From Planctomycetota bacterium (lineage in GTDB: Bacteria; Planctomycetota; Planctomycetia; Pirellulales; PNKZ01), in the NCBI GenBank assembly GCA_018242585.1, contig JAFEBQ010000005.1, forward strand, positions 1-64,000: a DNA stretch of 64,000 nt, read 5' to 3'. Under the pieces are notes generated by a model that was not told where the DNA came from, ran no database searches, and saw nothing but the letters and a program-made list of their open reading frames with translations. A program made the position numbers and the translations under genes. Shown here one piece after another: positions 17,239-25,578 of this stretch. The first letter of the stretch is position 1. Every line of letters begins with the position of its first letter.

Positions 17239-17377
17239 GCGCGAACCCTTCTCCCTCCGGGAGAAGGTGGCCGAAGGCCGGATGAGGGTCCCCGTTCCAG
17301 CAGTGCGGTGCCAGATTGATGCGCGACCCTCATCCGGTTCGCTGCGCTCACCACCTTCTCCCCGGGGGAGAAGGGTC
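17239..17377. repeat. Family-D palindromic element, copy 2
   Basis: Same ends and internal ggccgaaggccggatgaggg as the copy at 15620, but with a different centre. It lies in the 307-bp gap after the portal gene; the remaining 140 bp before the next start shows no gene. Confidence 0.85.
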
Positions 17378-17522
17378 ATTGCCAACTCGCGCTAGATTCA
17401 ATCTTCCTAGTCCGGACAATCGCGGTGTCTGGGTCACCTTAAGATTGATGCCAAGAAAAAAATCTTCGCTGGCCTAAAACTTTCCTGGAGCGCGAAGCCA
17501 CTTTTCAGTATCGTGCGACACC

Positions 17523-17705
17523 ATGAAAACGTGCTGCGAAACACCAGGAAACGTCACCAGGCTGGAGCAATTGCAATCGGCCTGGAGTCAGGTTCTGCGT
17601 GAAGTCTTGCAGCGCGGCGTTCATGGCACGGCGGCGATCGAGATCGTCGTCCAGGACGGCGTGATCCAGCAACTCAAACGACGCATCGAACGCATCGAGC
17701 GTTGA
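17523..17705 (+). CDS. Small protein, possible DUF2292/YezD-like, 60 aa
   Basis: Short charged protein. The C-terminal AIEIVVQDGVIQQLKRRIERIER resembles the pattern of the DUF2292 (YezD) family, in which a short beta hairpin with 'DG-V-Q' ends in basic residues. The role of that family is unknown. The N-terminus has two adjacent Cys and a helical segment. It is upstream of the second leader. It could be a small phage regulator; the assignment is tentative. Confidence 0.4.
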   Translation: MKTCCETPGNVTRLEQLQSAWSQVLREVLQRGVHGTAAIEIVVQDGVIQQLKRRIERIER

Positions 17706-17771
17706 ACAGTAAACGAGTGACCGCGCGTCGGCCCGACCGACGCCTTGCCAGAATACTAACGGTATCGCAGC

Positions 17772-17850
17772 GAGCCTGATTCCCACGGGAACCAGGTATC
17801 GACCACGAGCCCGCCGCAGACTCCCCCGGGATTTTGCGGCGGGCTTTTTT
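17772..17850 (+). promoter_or_regulatory. Two-hairpin leader with intrinsic terminator, copy 2
   Basis: GAG, then hairpin CCTG-a-TTCCC / GGGAA-c-CAGG (17775-17796), then TATC, then a terminator hairpin (17808-17818 pairs perfectly with 17835-17845) and six T. It lies 24 nt upstream of the protease start. Layout is the same as at 7205-7273 with different stems, so it may be a common attenuator controlling two segments of the cassette. Confidence 0.6.
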
Positions 17851-17873
17851 ATTTGCTCAGGAGATTTGCAACC

Positions 17874-18833
17874 ATGCACGAAACGGTGATCGAACGGTTC
17901 GATTCGCGGGGCCTGACGTTGCGCGTCGATCGCGAGCTGGGCGTCCTGCGCGGCGTGAAGGTGCTAGGACTCGAATCGCGCAATGGGCGCAGCTACCGGC
18001 CCGAGGCGCTGCGCGGCGCGATCGCGCTGTACGAAGGGGCCAAGGTCAACGTCAATCATCCCAAGGGTCATCCCGGCGCTCCGCGCGACTATCAGGACCG
18101 GATCGGCGTGATTCGCCAGGTCCAGTTTCGCCCCGAGGGGCTGTTCGCCGATCTGCACTTCAATCCCCAGCACGCCCTGGCCGGCCAGTTGGCGTGGGAC
18201 GCCGAGCACGCTCCCGAGAACGTCGGGTTTTCGCACAATGTCCAGGCCCGCGTCGCTCGCCACGGCGACCAGCAGCTTGTCGAAGAGATCGCCCGGGTGA
18301 TCAGCGTCGATCTGGTGGCCGACCCGGCGACGACGCGCGGCCTGTTCGAGTCGACCGTCGCTGGCGGCGCGACGACGACGCGCGAAGCGACGCTGGCGTC
18401 GGTCACGCTCGAACAACTGCGCACCGCGCGCCCCGATTTGATTGCCGAGCTGCTGGGCGAGCAACGATCGTTGACCGAGCAGCTCGAAGCCGAGGTCCGC
18501 CAATGGCGCGGGGCCGACGCGGCCCGCACGCGCCGGGCGCTGTGCCGCCGGGTGCTGGCGGAACACCAACTGCCCGATCCCGACGCGGCCGATGCGACCG
18601 CGCGGCGGGTGTTGGGCGAAGGGTTCCTTGAACAGTTGCAAGCCGCGCCGGACGAAGCTGCGGTTCGCCGGCTGGTGGCCGAACGGGCGCAGTTGATCGA
18701 ATCGGCCAGGCAATGGACACCCGGCGCGGCCGCGACCAGCCGACCCGTCTCGCGCCCCCAGTTGTGGAACGAAACCCACGAACCGCCGGTGACCGATGGC
18801 CGTTCGTTCGCCCGGGCCATCACCGGCGGCTAG
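17874..18833 (+). CDS. Prohead protease / scaffold-like capsid maturation protein, 319 aa
   Basis: The N-terminal 160 residues match phage head-maturation proteases: RGLTLRVDRELGVLRGVKVLGLESRNGRSYRPEAL, KVNVNHPKGHP with a candidate catalytic His, then GFSHNVQA and VISVDLVADPATT near 140-155 with a candidate Ser/Asp. The C-terminal half is helical and charged (EQRSLTEQLEAEVRQWRGADAARTRR...), typical of a fused scaffold. The start at 17874 follows CAGGAG; the upstream in-frame ATG at 17853 lies next to the terminator T-tract. It precedes decoration and capsid genes, the standard order protease-decoration-capsid. Confidence 0.75.
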   Translation: MHETVIERFDSRGLTLRVDRELGVLRGVKVLGLESRNGRSYRPEALRGAIALYEGAKVNVNHPKGHPGAPRDYQDRIGVIRQVQFRPEGLFADLHFNPQHALAGQLAWDAEHAPENVGFSHNVQARVARHGDQQLVEEIARVISVDLVADPATTRGLFESTVAGGATTTREATLASVTLEQLRTARPDLIAELLGEQRSLTEQLEAEVRQWRGADAARTRRALCRRVLAEHQLPDPDAADATARRVLGEGFLEQLQAAPDEAAVRRLVAERAQLIESARQWTPGAAATSRPVSRPQLWNETHEPPVTDGRSFARAITGG

Positions 18834-18894
18834 GGCACGCCGTAACGCTGACCTCAATCCTCTTTTCAACTTTTGTTTCCCAGGAGTGCAAGAC

Positions 18895-19368
18895 ATGGCT
18901 GACACGATGCGATGGCGATATGGGGACACCAATCCGGTGGTCCTGCCGGTGCTGAGTGGCACGGTGCTCGAGATCGGCGACCTGGTCTACCTCGACAGCG
19001 GCACGGCCCTGCCCGCGGCCGCGCTGGCCGACGCCGGCAGCAAGGCGGCGAACCAGCAGGCCTTTCACGCCAAGTTCGCCGGCGTGGCCATGCAGCGTTC
19101 GCGCGTCGGGGACGTCAACCCGATCCGCGTGGCGACGACCGGCGTGTTCGAGTTTGACTGTGCCGCGGCCACATTCATGGTCGGCGACAAGCTGGGCCCC
19201 GAGCAGCCCACGGGGACGACGGCCCTGGCCAATCAGCAAGTGGCGGCTGTCTCGGCCATGAACGAAACGATCGGCCGCTGTGCCAAGCTGGTGAACCCGG
19301 CCGGTTCGCAAGTCTTGGTCGACATCGTCAGCACGCTGATGTATGGCGGCCCGCAGGCGGCGCTGTAG
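18895..19368 (+). CDS. Capsid decoration (head-stabilising) protein-like, 157 aa
   Basis: Small beta-rich protein with the pattern of lambda gpD-like/DUF2190 capsid stabilisers: early GDTNPVVLPV, IGDLVYLDSGTA, FAGVAMQ, IRVATTGVFEFDC and FMVGDKLG. It would bind trimer sites on the expanded head. The start is preceded by CAGGAG 10 nt upstream. It lies immediately before the major capsid gene, as expected. Confidence 0.75.
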   Translation: MADTMRWRYGDTNPVVLPVLSGTVLEIGDLVYLDSGTALPAAALADAGSKAANQQAFHAKFAGVAMQRSRVGDVNPIRVATTGVFEFDCAAATFMVGDKLGPEQPTGTTALANQQVAAVSAMNETIGRCAKLVNPAGSQVLVDIVSTLMYGGPQAAL

Positions 19369-19444
19369 TCATCGCCGCGTCGCGCGGCACGACCGCGCTG
19401 TCCAATCCCTTCAGCATTTAACAAACCTAGCAAGGAGATGTGAC

Positions 19445-20611
19445 GTGAAACCGATCCAATATCGCGAGATCAAGCGACGCTGCGAGCTCGACGGAGTTCA
19501 GCGGGCCACGGCCCACCTGGCGGAAGCCCTGCGCGACAAAGTGCTGCAACCCGAAAGTTTCAGCCTGCGCGACCTGGCCGAGGCGCTGGTTCCCGACGGG
19601 CATCATTGGGTCCGCTCGTTGGACCCGCGCAACGGCGGTGGCACGAGCTTGCTCGAAGCCAGCGACGGCGTTGATGTGTCGGCGTTCTTGAACATCACCG
19701 GCCAGGTGATCTACGCCCGGGTGATGGAAGCCTATACGCAAGAGGCGTTCGTCGTCTCGAAGCTGGTCGACACGGTTCCCACTCGGCTCGACGGCGAGAA
19801 GATTCCCGGCGTCACGCGGATTGCCGACGACATCGACGAAATCGCGCCGGGCATGCCCTACCCTTCGCTCGGCTTCGGCGAGGACTATATCGAGACGCCC
19901 TCAAAGTCCAAGCGCGGCTTCATCGTGCCGGTGACCAAGGAGGCGATCTTCTTCGATCGGACCAACCTGGTCCTGGCCCGGGCCGCCGAGGTCGGCGAGC
20001 TGTTGGGCTTGAACAAGGAGAAGCGGCTGCTCGATTTGGTGATTGGCACGACGAACAACTACAAGTGGCGCGGCACGGCGTACAACACGTACGCCAGCAG
20101 CGGCGCGTGGGTGAACGTCAAGAGCGGCAACGCGCTGGCCGACTGGACGAACGTCGACGCGGCCGAGCAACTGTTCGCCGAGATGCTCGATCCGAACACG
20201 GGCGAGCCAGTGCTGGTCCAGCCGAACACGGTGCTGGTCATGCCAGCCTATCGCCACGCGGCGCACCGCGTGTTCTACGCGCCCGAGCTGCGCTACACGA
20301 CCGGCGGGGGCCCGACCTCGACGGCCATCGCGCGCAACCCGTTGGGCGATTACCAGGTCTATGACAGCCGGCTGGCCTATCGCCGGTTGCTGGCGGCGGG
20401 GGTTTCAGAAGCCAACGCGCGGCAGTACTGGTTCCTGGGCGATTTCCGCAAGGCGTTCGCCTACATGGAAAACTGGCCGATCACCGTCACCCAGTCTCCC
20501 ATGAACAGCGACGCCGATTTCGACGCCGACATTGTCGTGCGGTTCAAAGCCAGCGAACGAGGGGCGGCCGCCGTGCTCAACCCGCGCTATGTGGTGAAGA
20601 GCACGAACTAG
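19445..20611 (+). CDS. Phage major capsid protein, 388 aa
   Basis: Starts at GTG, 7 nt after AAGGAG; the nearby ATG at 19439 is followed by a stop. The N-terminal helix-rich arm (about 1-60) is followed by a capsid core with DRTNLVLARAAEVGELLGLNKEKRLLDLVIG and VLVMPAYRHAAHRVFY. The stretch RQYWFLGDFRKAFAYMENWPITVTQ and a terminal VRFKASERGAAAVLNPRYVVK strand are typical of HK97-type capsid C-terminal regions. Size and neighbours support the call, although the exact family is not certain. Confidence 0.8.
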   Translation: MKPIQYREIKRRCELDGVQRATAHLAEALRDKVLQPESFSLRDLAEALVPDGHHWVRSLDPRNGGGTSLLEASDGVDVSAFLNITGQVIYARVMEAYTQEAFVVSKLVDTVPTRLDGEKIPGVTRIADDIDEIAPGMPYPSLGFGEDYIETPSKSKRGFIVPVTKEAIFFDRTNLVLARAAEVGELLGLNKEKRLLDLVIGTTNNYKWRGTAYNTYASSGAWVNVKSGNALADWTNVDAAEQLFAEMLDPNTGEPVLVQPNTVLVMPAYRHAAHRVFYAPELRYTTGGGPTSTAIARNPLGDYQVYDSRLAYRRLLAAGVSEANARQYWFLGDFRKAFAYMENWPITVTQSPMNSDADFDADIVVRFKASERGAAAVLNPRYVVKSTN

Positions 20612-20637
20612 GCGCACGCACTTCGGCCTATGGCCGA

Positions 20638-20800
20638 ACACCTCTCCCTCCCAGGGAGAGGTCGGCGAGCGCAGCAAGCCGGGTGAGGGTAGACGCGTTA
20701 ACGGCCAAGGATGCTTCCATTGTCATTGGCTGAGGCTCCTCTGGCCTGCGACGCGTTGACCCTCCCCCCTGCCCTCCCTGACAGGGAGGGGTGTTGATCG
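20638..20800. repeat. Family-C palindromic element, copy 2
   Basis: Same terminal hairpins as 11500-11668 (ctctccct...gggagagg and ccctccctgacagggagggg-tgtt), with a partly similar centre (both contain acgcgtt/gcgttcac-like and cgctctg-like segments). It occupies most of the gap after the capsid gene. Confidence 0.75.
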
Positions 20801-20855
20801 CCCGCGACTGATGACCAGTTCCTAGAGGACTCCGCCTTATTGAGGTCTTCGCCCG

Positions 20856-21071
20856 ATGCCAACCTACCTGGAAAACTTGCTGGCCACGCGCGATCAAATC
20901 GCGGCCAACTTGGCGGGCATCACGGCCCAGCCGAAGCCGAGCTATGCGATCGACGGCCAGCAAGTCGACTGGCAGAGCCTGTTCAATAGTTACACGCAGC
21001 AGCTTGCCGAGCTGAACGCCCAAATCGCGGCGGCCGACCCGGTCGAGGTGCAAAGCCGGGGGACGACGTAG
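20856..21071 (+). CDS. Small phage protein, 71 aa
   Basis: A short helical protein (YLENLLATRDQIAANLAGI... QQLAELNAQIAAADPVE) with a predicted helix-turn-helix hairpin shape. Small proteins of this type commonly follow capsid genes in phage operons. Its stop is 2 bp before the next start. No motif identifies a function. Confidence 0.6.
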   Translation: MPTYLENLLATRDQIAANLAGITAQPKPSYAIDGQQVDWQSLFNSYTQQLAELNAQIAAADPVEVQSRGTT

Positions 21072-21073
21072 CC

Positions 21074-21400
21074 ATGACCACTCCGAACGTGGCCGGCGAT
21101 CACCAAGTCTGGGACGGCGTCGAGACGATCGTCGTGTCGACGGCCCAGTGCGCGCGACACACGCTGGCGGGCGTGCTGGTGCGCGGCCAAAGCGCCAGCC
21201 AGTCGGCGGCCGGCGGCGTGTTGAACGTGCCGGCCACGGAACGCGCCTTCGTGATTCCGACCTCAACAGCGGGCGATTATCAACCGACGCTGGGTGACAT
21301 CATCACCGACGCGCGCAGCGACAAATGGCGCGTCGCGGCGATTGAAACATTGACGCTCAGCTCGCGCTGGCGCGTCGTGGGCCAGCGCCTACTCGAATGA
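21074..21400 (+). CDS. Head-tail connector-like phage protein, 108 aa
   Basis: Mostly beta-strand protein of 108 residues with a terminal 'ITDARSDKWRVAAIETLTLSSRWRVVGQRL' pattern like phage head-closure or neck proteins (a DUF3168/SPP1 gp16-like size class). The call is by position after capsid and by predicted fold; no diagnostic residue is visible. Confidence 0.5.
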   Translation: MTTPNVAGDHQVWDGVETIVVSTAQCARHTLAGVLVRGQSASQSAAGGVLNVPATERAFVIPTSTAGDYQPTLGDIITDARSDKWRVAAIETLTLSSRWRVVGQRLLE

Positions 21401-21450
21401 CGGCTTTGGTTGGTATTCCCTAGCCCCTAACTCCTAGTCCCTCTTCTTCC

Positions 21451-22440
21451 ATGAACACCATCCAAAAGCTCAGCTTCGATCACGACGCCAACAGCGGCGG
21501 CCTGGGATTGAGCGCCGGGACGACAACCATCGGCATGTCGCCGACCGGCTCGCTGGCCTCGAACCAGGCGGCGCTCGATGCGCTGTTGGGGTCGGGCAAT
21601 TCCCTGCTGGCTGGCGATTGGTCACCTGCCGGCGGCCTGACCATTGAACTGACCGGCGCGTTTGCCAATGGGAATGTTCCCCTGTTGGCGATCACCAACG
21701 ACGGGCTGGCCCTGGTCGAGACGGCGCCCCACGTCTGGGACGGCGCGTTGCACACCGACTTTGCCGATGGCGCCACGCCGGCGGCGGCCGCGCCGGCCAC
21801 GTTCACGGTCACGCCGACCGACACGATTGGCGCTGGCAGTTGGACGATCGACGATTGGACTGGCGGCGTGAACGACACGCCCGCGCCCAGTCATTGGACC
21901 CTGGTCAGCGGCGCGAATTTCGCTGCCGCCAGCAGCAGTTCGGGGAGCCTGGTCTTTCAGAGCAATGGGACCGGCTCGGGTCAGTCGCCGCCGACATTCA
22001 ACGACTCGAGTACGCTCCATCCTGACTCGTCGCCACCGATCAGCTTTGCCAGCACGTCGTTCGCCGACGGCGCCGACGCCGTCACCGGCGCGCCGGCCAC
22101 GTGCGTCATTTCACTCGACAGCGCCGGCAGCGCGTCCCCCGACGCGGGGCATTGGAGCCTGGGAGATTGGACCGGCGCGATCGGCGACGCGCCAGCTCCC
22201 GGCGGCTGGACCAGCGGCGGCGGCACGCTGGTCGACATCTTAAGCGGCGCGACGGTCAATCTGACGCGCACCACCGACGGCGCGGGTCAAAGCGCGCCGG
22301 CGCTCGTCACCTCGACTCTGACCTACACGGCGACCAACACCACTCCGGTTGACGTGAACTTTGCCACCGTCCAGGTCGGCGCGGCCCCTCCGGGCGGCAA
22401 CCTGGCCCAGCATCAACTCATCAGCGCAGGAGCCTGGTAA
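21451..22440 (+). CDS. Phage surface/fibre-like protein with internal repeats, 329 aa
   Basis: Gly/Ala/Ser/Thr-rich, beta-rich protein without signal peptide or membrane segment. Two internal repeats share the motif G-x-W-[ST]-[IL]-x-D-W-T-G-[AG]-[IV]-x-D-x-P-A-P at residues 129-149 and 233-253, each preceded by a 'FADGA...APAT' strand. This is typical of Ig-like or fibre modules on virions. The stop is immediately followed by the ATG of the next gene. It may be an exposed decoration or tail spike. Confidence 0.6.
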   Translation: MNTIQKLSFDHDANSGGLGLSAGTTTIGMSPTGSLASNQAALDALLGSGNSLLAGDWSPAGGLTIELTGAFANGNVPLLAITNDGLALVETAPHVWDGALHTDFADGATPAAAAPATFTVTPTDTIGAGSWTIDDWTGGVNDTPAPSHWTLVSGANFAAASSSSGSLVFQSNGTGSGQSPPTFNDSSTLHPDSSPPISFASTSFADGADAVTGAPATCVISLDSAGSASPDAGHWSLGDWTGAIGDAPAPGGWTSGGGTLVDILSGATVNLTRTTDGAGQSAPALVTSTLTYTATNTTPVDVNFATVQVGAAPPGGNLAQHQLISAGAW

Positions 22441-23103
22441 ATGACGTTGAATCCTCCCAAAAAAGGCGTCGCCTTTCAGTTCGCCCTCGGCCTGGCGTCG
22501 CAAGCCGACGGCCGGGTGTTCGCCGCGCCGCCGACGTTAGCTTCCGGAGACGTGAAGCTCAGCAAGGATGGTGGCGCGTTGACAAATCTTACAAGTCTAC
22601 CGACGGCCTCGGGCGCATTGGTGCAAATCGCCCTGACCAGCGACGAGATGAACGCCGATCGTATCGACGTCCTGTTTCACGACGCGGCCGGCGCCGAGTG
22701 GTGCGACCGGCTCGTCTCGCTGTTCACGGTCAGCGAGCAGTTTAATGATCTGTTTCCGGCCTCGTCCTACGTTGCGCCCAACAACGCGGCAATTGTCGCC
22801 ATCCAGGCTCAGACCGATCGGTTGCCCGCCTTGCCAGCCGCCGTGGGAAGCGCGATGACCGTCGCCGACAAGACCGGCTTTGCGCTGGCCAGTAACGGGC
22901 TCGACGCCATCGGCGTGGCCGCGCCGACCGGGCTGGCGACGACTTTCCCACAGATGCTCGTTCAACTTTGGCGGCGGTTCTTCAAGCGCGCACGCCGCGA
23001 CATCGACACGCTGGTCACCTATGCCGACGACGGGACGACCGTGCTGACCACGCAGGCGATCACCGACGACGGAGTCACCCAGCAACAGGGAGCGGCCGAA
23101 TGA
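22441..23103 (+). CDS. Phage structural protein, 220 aa
   Basis: The N-terminal beta domain (to about 110) contains ALTSDEMNADRIDVLFHDAAGAEWCDRLVSL, a pattern common in prophage tail-fibre-associated proteins. Residues 115-165 hold a DRLPALPAAVGSAM motif, and a basic segment (QLWRRFFKRARRDID) precedes the acidic end. It starts directly at the upstream stop and its own stop overlaps the next ATG, so it is fully embedded in the operon. A precise role is unknown. Confidence 0.55.
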   Translation: MTLNPPKKGVAFQFALGLASQADGRVFAAPPTLASGDVKLSKDGGALTNLTSLPTASGALVQIALTSDEMNADRIDVLFHDAAGAEWCDRLVSLFTVSEQFNDLFPASSYVAPNNAAIVAIQAQTDRLPALPAAVGSAMTVADKTGFALASNGLDAIGVAAPTGLATTFPQMLVQLWRRFFKRARRDIDTLVTYADDGTTVLTTQAITDDGVTQQQGAAE

Positions 23104-23615
23104 ACGTCGGTGGTTTATTCGACGAGTTGTCGCCGCGGCGCGCGCCGCCGCGCTCGGTTTATGAACGCTGTGCGTGGCAGGTGCAGGCCGCGATTCGCGC
23201 GCTCGCGCTCCCCGGCTTGCGCCCGGCGGCGGTGGCGATCCGCACGCTGCCGTCGCTGCGCGAGTCGGTGGGCGAGCGGATTCCGGCGCTGCCGGCCGTG
23301 CTGGTTTGTCCGCTGGGGCGTGAATCGAACGAGACGCTGGCCGCCACGAATCGGAGCGATACGGTCGGCTATCCGGTTGGCGTGGCGATCGTGGCCGCGG
23401 CCGATCAAATGTCGGCCGACCGGCGGAGCCTGTACCTGGTGTGGCGCGAGCGGATCGTACGGGCCTTTCGCCATCAACGCCTGGCCGGAGTCGACGAGGT
23501 GTTGACCTGCGTGGTCGAGCCCGAGCCGGTGGTGGCGGCCGAGGCTTGGCTGCGGAATGTCTGGCACTCGGCGGTGGTGCTGCGGTTCATCGCTCGCGAA
23601 CCACGCGGCAGTTAA
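23100..23615 (+). CDS. Tail-completion-like phage protein, 171 aa
   Basis: Alpha/beta protein of 171 residues with helix-strand order and length similar to minor tail/tail-terminator proteins (GpU/DUF3168-like): an early helix WQVQAAIRAL, then central PAVLVCP and YPVGVAIVAA strands. Translationally coupled to the upstream gene by ATGA. No definitive motif, so the assignment is by position and predicted fold. Confidence 0.45.
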   Translation: MNVGGLFDELSPRRAPPRSVYERCAWQVQAAIRALALPGLRPAAVAIRTLPSLRESVGERIPALPAVLVCPLGRESNETLAATNRSDTVGYPVGVAIVAAADQMSADRRSLYLVWRERIVRAFRHQRLAGVDEVLTCVVEPEPVVAAEAWLRNVWHSAVVLRFIAREPRGS

Positions 23616-23657
23616 GGTGCCGCCTGGATTGTCTGGTCTTGGAAAGTAAGCGGCGAG

Positions 23658-23756
23658 GTAGGTCAGGCCTTGGCCTGACATTGTTGTGGTCAATTCTCGC
23701 AAACGACTCTCGAACGGCTTGTTCGCACAATATCGTCAGGCTGAAGCCTGACCTAC
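23658..23756. repeat. Family-B palindromic element, copy 2
   Basis: Same 22-bp left arm as copy 1 (23658-23679). The right arm 23735-23756 has drifted (gtcaggctgaagcctgac). Total length 99 bp, as in copy 1. It lies between two phage structural genes. Confidence 0.85.
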
Positions 23757-23800
23757 GGAAATGTGTCGTCTGCTCTTGGCAGGTAAACAGGAATTGCATC

Positions 23801-24664
23801 GTGGCGACTGGCTTTGCAACGCAACTGGCGATCGATACCGAGCTGCCGGCCCGGCGTGGCTTGGAGTTCGACGCGGTCGAGCTGCGCGCGCAACCTTCGC
23901 AACGAAATAATCCCGGTCTCGGCAGCGGGGACGCCGCGCTAGCCACACAGGCTTATCCCGGCACGATCGCGGTCGGCGGACGAGTGCGTTTGTTTCCGAC
24001 ACCGGCGGATTGGCTGGCCCTGTTGCCGTGGCTGGTTGGCCCGGCCGGTGACGATGGCAACTTCGCGCCGGTTGACCAGGTAGCGACACGGTATCTGGTC
24101 GTCGATAACACGCTGGAAGTCTTGACCTATGACCAGTGCGCCGCGGCTCGGGTCGAAATCTCGGCCGCGCGGCAAGAACCGGTCACCTTGCACATCGACG
24201 TCATCGCGCATGGCGAAACGGTTGGCGAGGCCAGCACGTTTCCGCCCGTGATCTACGGTACAGGGCAGCCATTCTTGTTCGGCGACGCGACGTTCACGTT
24301 TGCCGGGGCCGAGCGACCGCTGGAAAGGTTCCACCTGCGGATCGATCGCCAGCTTCGGCAGCGCTATGTCAATTCACGGCTGGCCACGTGGGCGACCCCT
24401 GGCAAGCGGGTGGTGACGTTCGAGGCCTGGCTGCCGTGGACCAGCGAGACCGTTGATTTGCACGCAACGCCTGTGCCCGGGCCGGCCACGCTCAGCTTGG
24501 TTCAAGGAGCCGCGTGGGTTGTGTTTCGGTTCGATCGCTGGCAACCACTGCCGATTGCGCCCACCACACCAGGACGCCAGTTCCTCGGTCTGGCGCTGGC
24601 TGGGCAGGTCGATCGCGCCGGCGGCGCGGCCGAATTGCAAGTCAGCGTTTCAGGCGTGACCTGA
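23801..24664 (+). CDS. Phage structural (tail-tube-like) protein, 287 aa
   Basis: Starts at a GTG 8 nt after AGGA; no ATG lies between the repeat and the first protein-like residues. Beta-rich 287-residue protein with FDAVELRAQP, VLTYDQCAAARVEISAARQEPVTLHIDVIA and FHLRIDRQLRQRYVNSR, resembling tail-tube or similar sheath-forming phage proteins in size and strand pattern. No metal or enzyme motif. Its proximity to the next two structural genes supports a particle role. Confidence 0.55.
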   Translation: MATGFATQLAIDTELPARRGLEFDAVELRAQPSQRNNPGLGSGDAALATQAYPGTIAVGGRVRLFPTPADWLALLPWLVGPAGDDGNFAPVDQVATRYLVVDNTLEVLTYDQCAAARVEISAARQEPVTLHIDVIAHGETVGEASTFPPVIYGTGQPFLFGDATFTFAGAERPLERFHLRIDRQLRQRYVNSRLATWATPGKRVVTFEAWLPWTSETVDLHATPVPGPATLSLVQGAAWVVFRFDRWQPLPIAPTTPGRQFLGLALAGQVDRAGGAAELQVSVSGVT

Positions 24665-24695
24665 AACATTTTCAGCATCGCAAAGGATTCATCCC

Positions 24696-25430
24696 GTGAT
24701 TCTCGTCTATGGCAGCTATCGACACGCGCTCGGCGAAGCGGCGCTGGCCATCACGCGCGAGACGGTCTATACCGCGCAGCGGACGCCGCTGGGCGTCCGC
24801 GAGCGCTGGGCCGTGGCCGGCGTGCTCCAGGCGGCTGATGCGGCAGCCTTGAGCACGGCGATCGACGCCCTGCAAACCGCGTACGCCACGCCGGCACAGG
24901 ATGCCGTGCTGCTGTTCGACGATGGCGCGACCGCTTCGTCGCATCGCTTGATTACCTCCAATTCCCTCGGCGGTGTGCAAGTCATCCAGCCGCCGCAATT
25001 CCCTAGCGGCGAAGGGGCCGAGTACACGACTTGGCGGAGCTACTCGCTGGTGCTCGAAGCGATGTTCCCCGTGGCCGACGCGGCCAGTGTGCTGGTCAGT
25101 TGGGAAGAGACATTGTCGTTCATGGGCGGCGGCGCGCGTTGGGTCTACTTGCCCACGCTGAGCGGCCCGCCGGTCAAGCAGCAGTTGCAGGCCCAGTCGC
25201 CGCAACGAGTCGTCCAGTCAGGACGCGCCGTCGGGTTCGGCGGCTACCCCAGCCCGTCGGCTCCGCTCTTTCCCACGAACCTGCATCAGGAATCGTCGAG
25301 CCTGTCGTATCAAGCGCCGAAGCGCGTCGGCACGGGCGACAGTGCCGCGAACATCGAGTACGAAGTCCGCTGGGTGTACGAGTTCGAGTCGGCGTCAGCG
25401 CTGAGCGGCGCGCCGACCCTGTCGCCATAG
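24696..25430 (+). CDS. Phage structural protein, 244 aa
   Basis: Begins with MILVYGSYRHALGEAALAITRETVYTA and contains GVRERWAVAGVLQA, VLLFDDG and WRSYSLVLEAMF, a strand-rich pattern of a tail or baseplate component. No signal, membrane or enzyme motif. It follows the tail-tube-like gene by 31 bp and precedes a family-B repeat. Function inferred from position only. Confidence 0.5.
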   Translation: MILVYGSYRHALGEAALAITRETVYTAQRTPLGVRERWAVAGVLQAADAAALSTAIDALQTAYATPAQDAVLLFDDGATASSHRLITSNSLGGVQVIQPPQFPSGEGAEYTTWRSYSLVLEAMFPVADAASVLVSWEETLSFMGGGARWVYLPTLSGPPVKQQLQAQSPQRVVQSGRAVGFGGYPSPSAPLFPTNLHQESSSLSYQAPKRVGTGDSAANIEYEVRWVYEFESASALSGAPTLSP

Positions 25431-25454
25431 TGAGGGTTTCGCAGACGACAAACC

Positions 25455-25555
25455 GTAGGTCAGGCCTTGGCCTGACAACATTGTGGTTGCTGTTCGCGAA
25501 AGAGGCCTCGATCAACTTGTTTTGAACATTATTGTCAAGCTAAAGCCTGACCTAC
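25455..25555. repeat. Family-B palindromic element, copy 3
   Basis: Left arm 25455-25476 identical to the other copies. Right arm 25534-25555 is degenerate (gtcaagctaaagcctgac). Length 101 bp. The centre differs from the other two, as expected if the arms are what is conserved. Confidence 0.85.
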
Positions 25556-25578
25556 GGCTGACCCCAGGATCAACGACC

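Noticed and set aside
11500-20800. CRISPR array interpretation of the repeated palindromes
   Set aside because: Repeats are dispersed singly between genes with long variable gaps, not regularly spaced short repeats.
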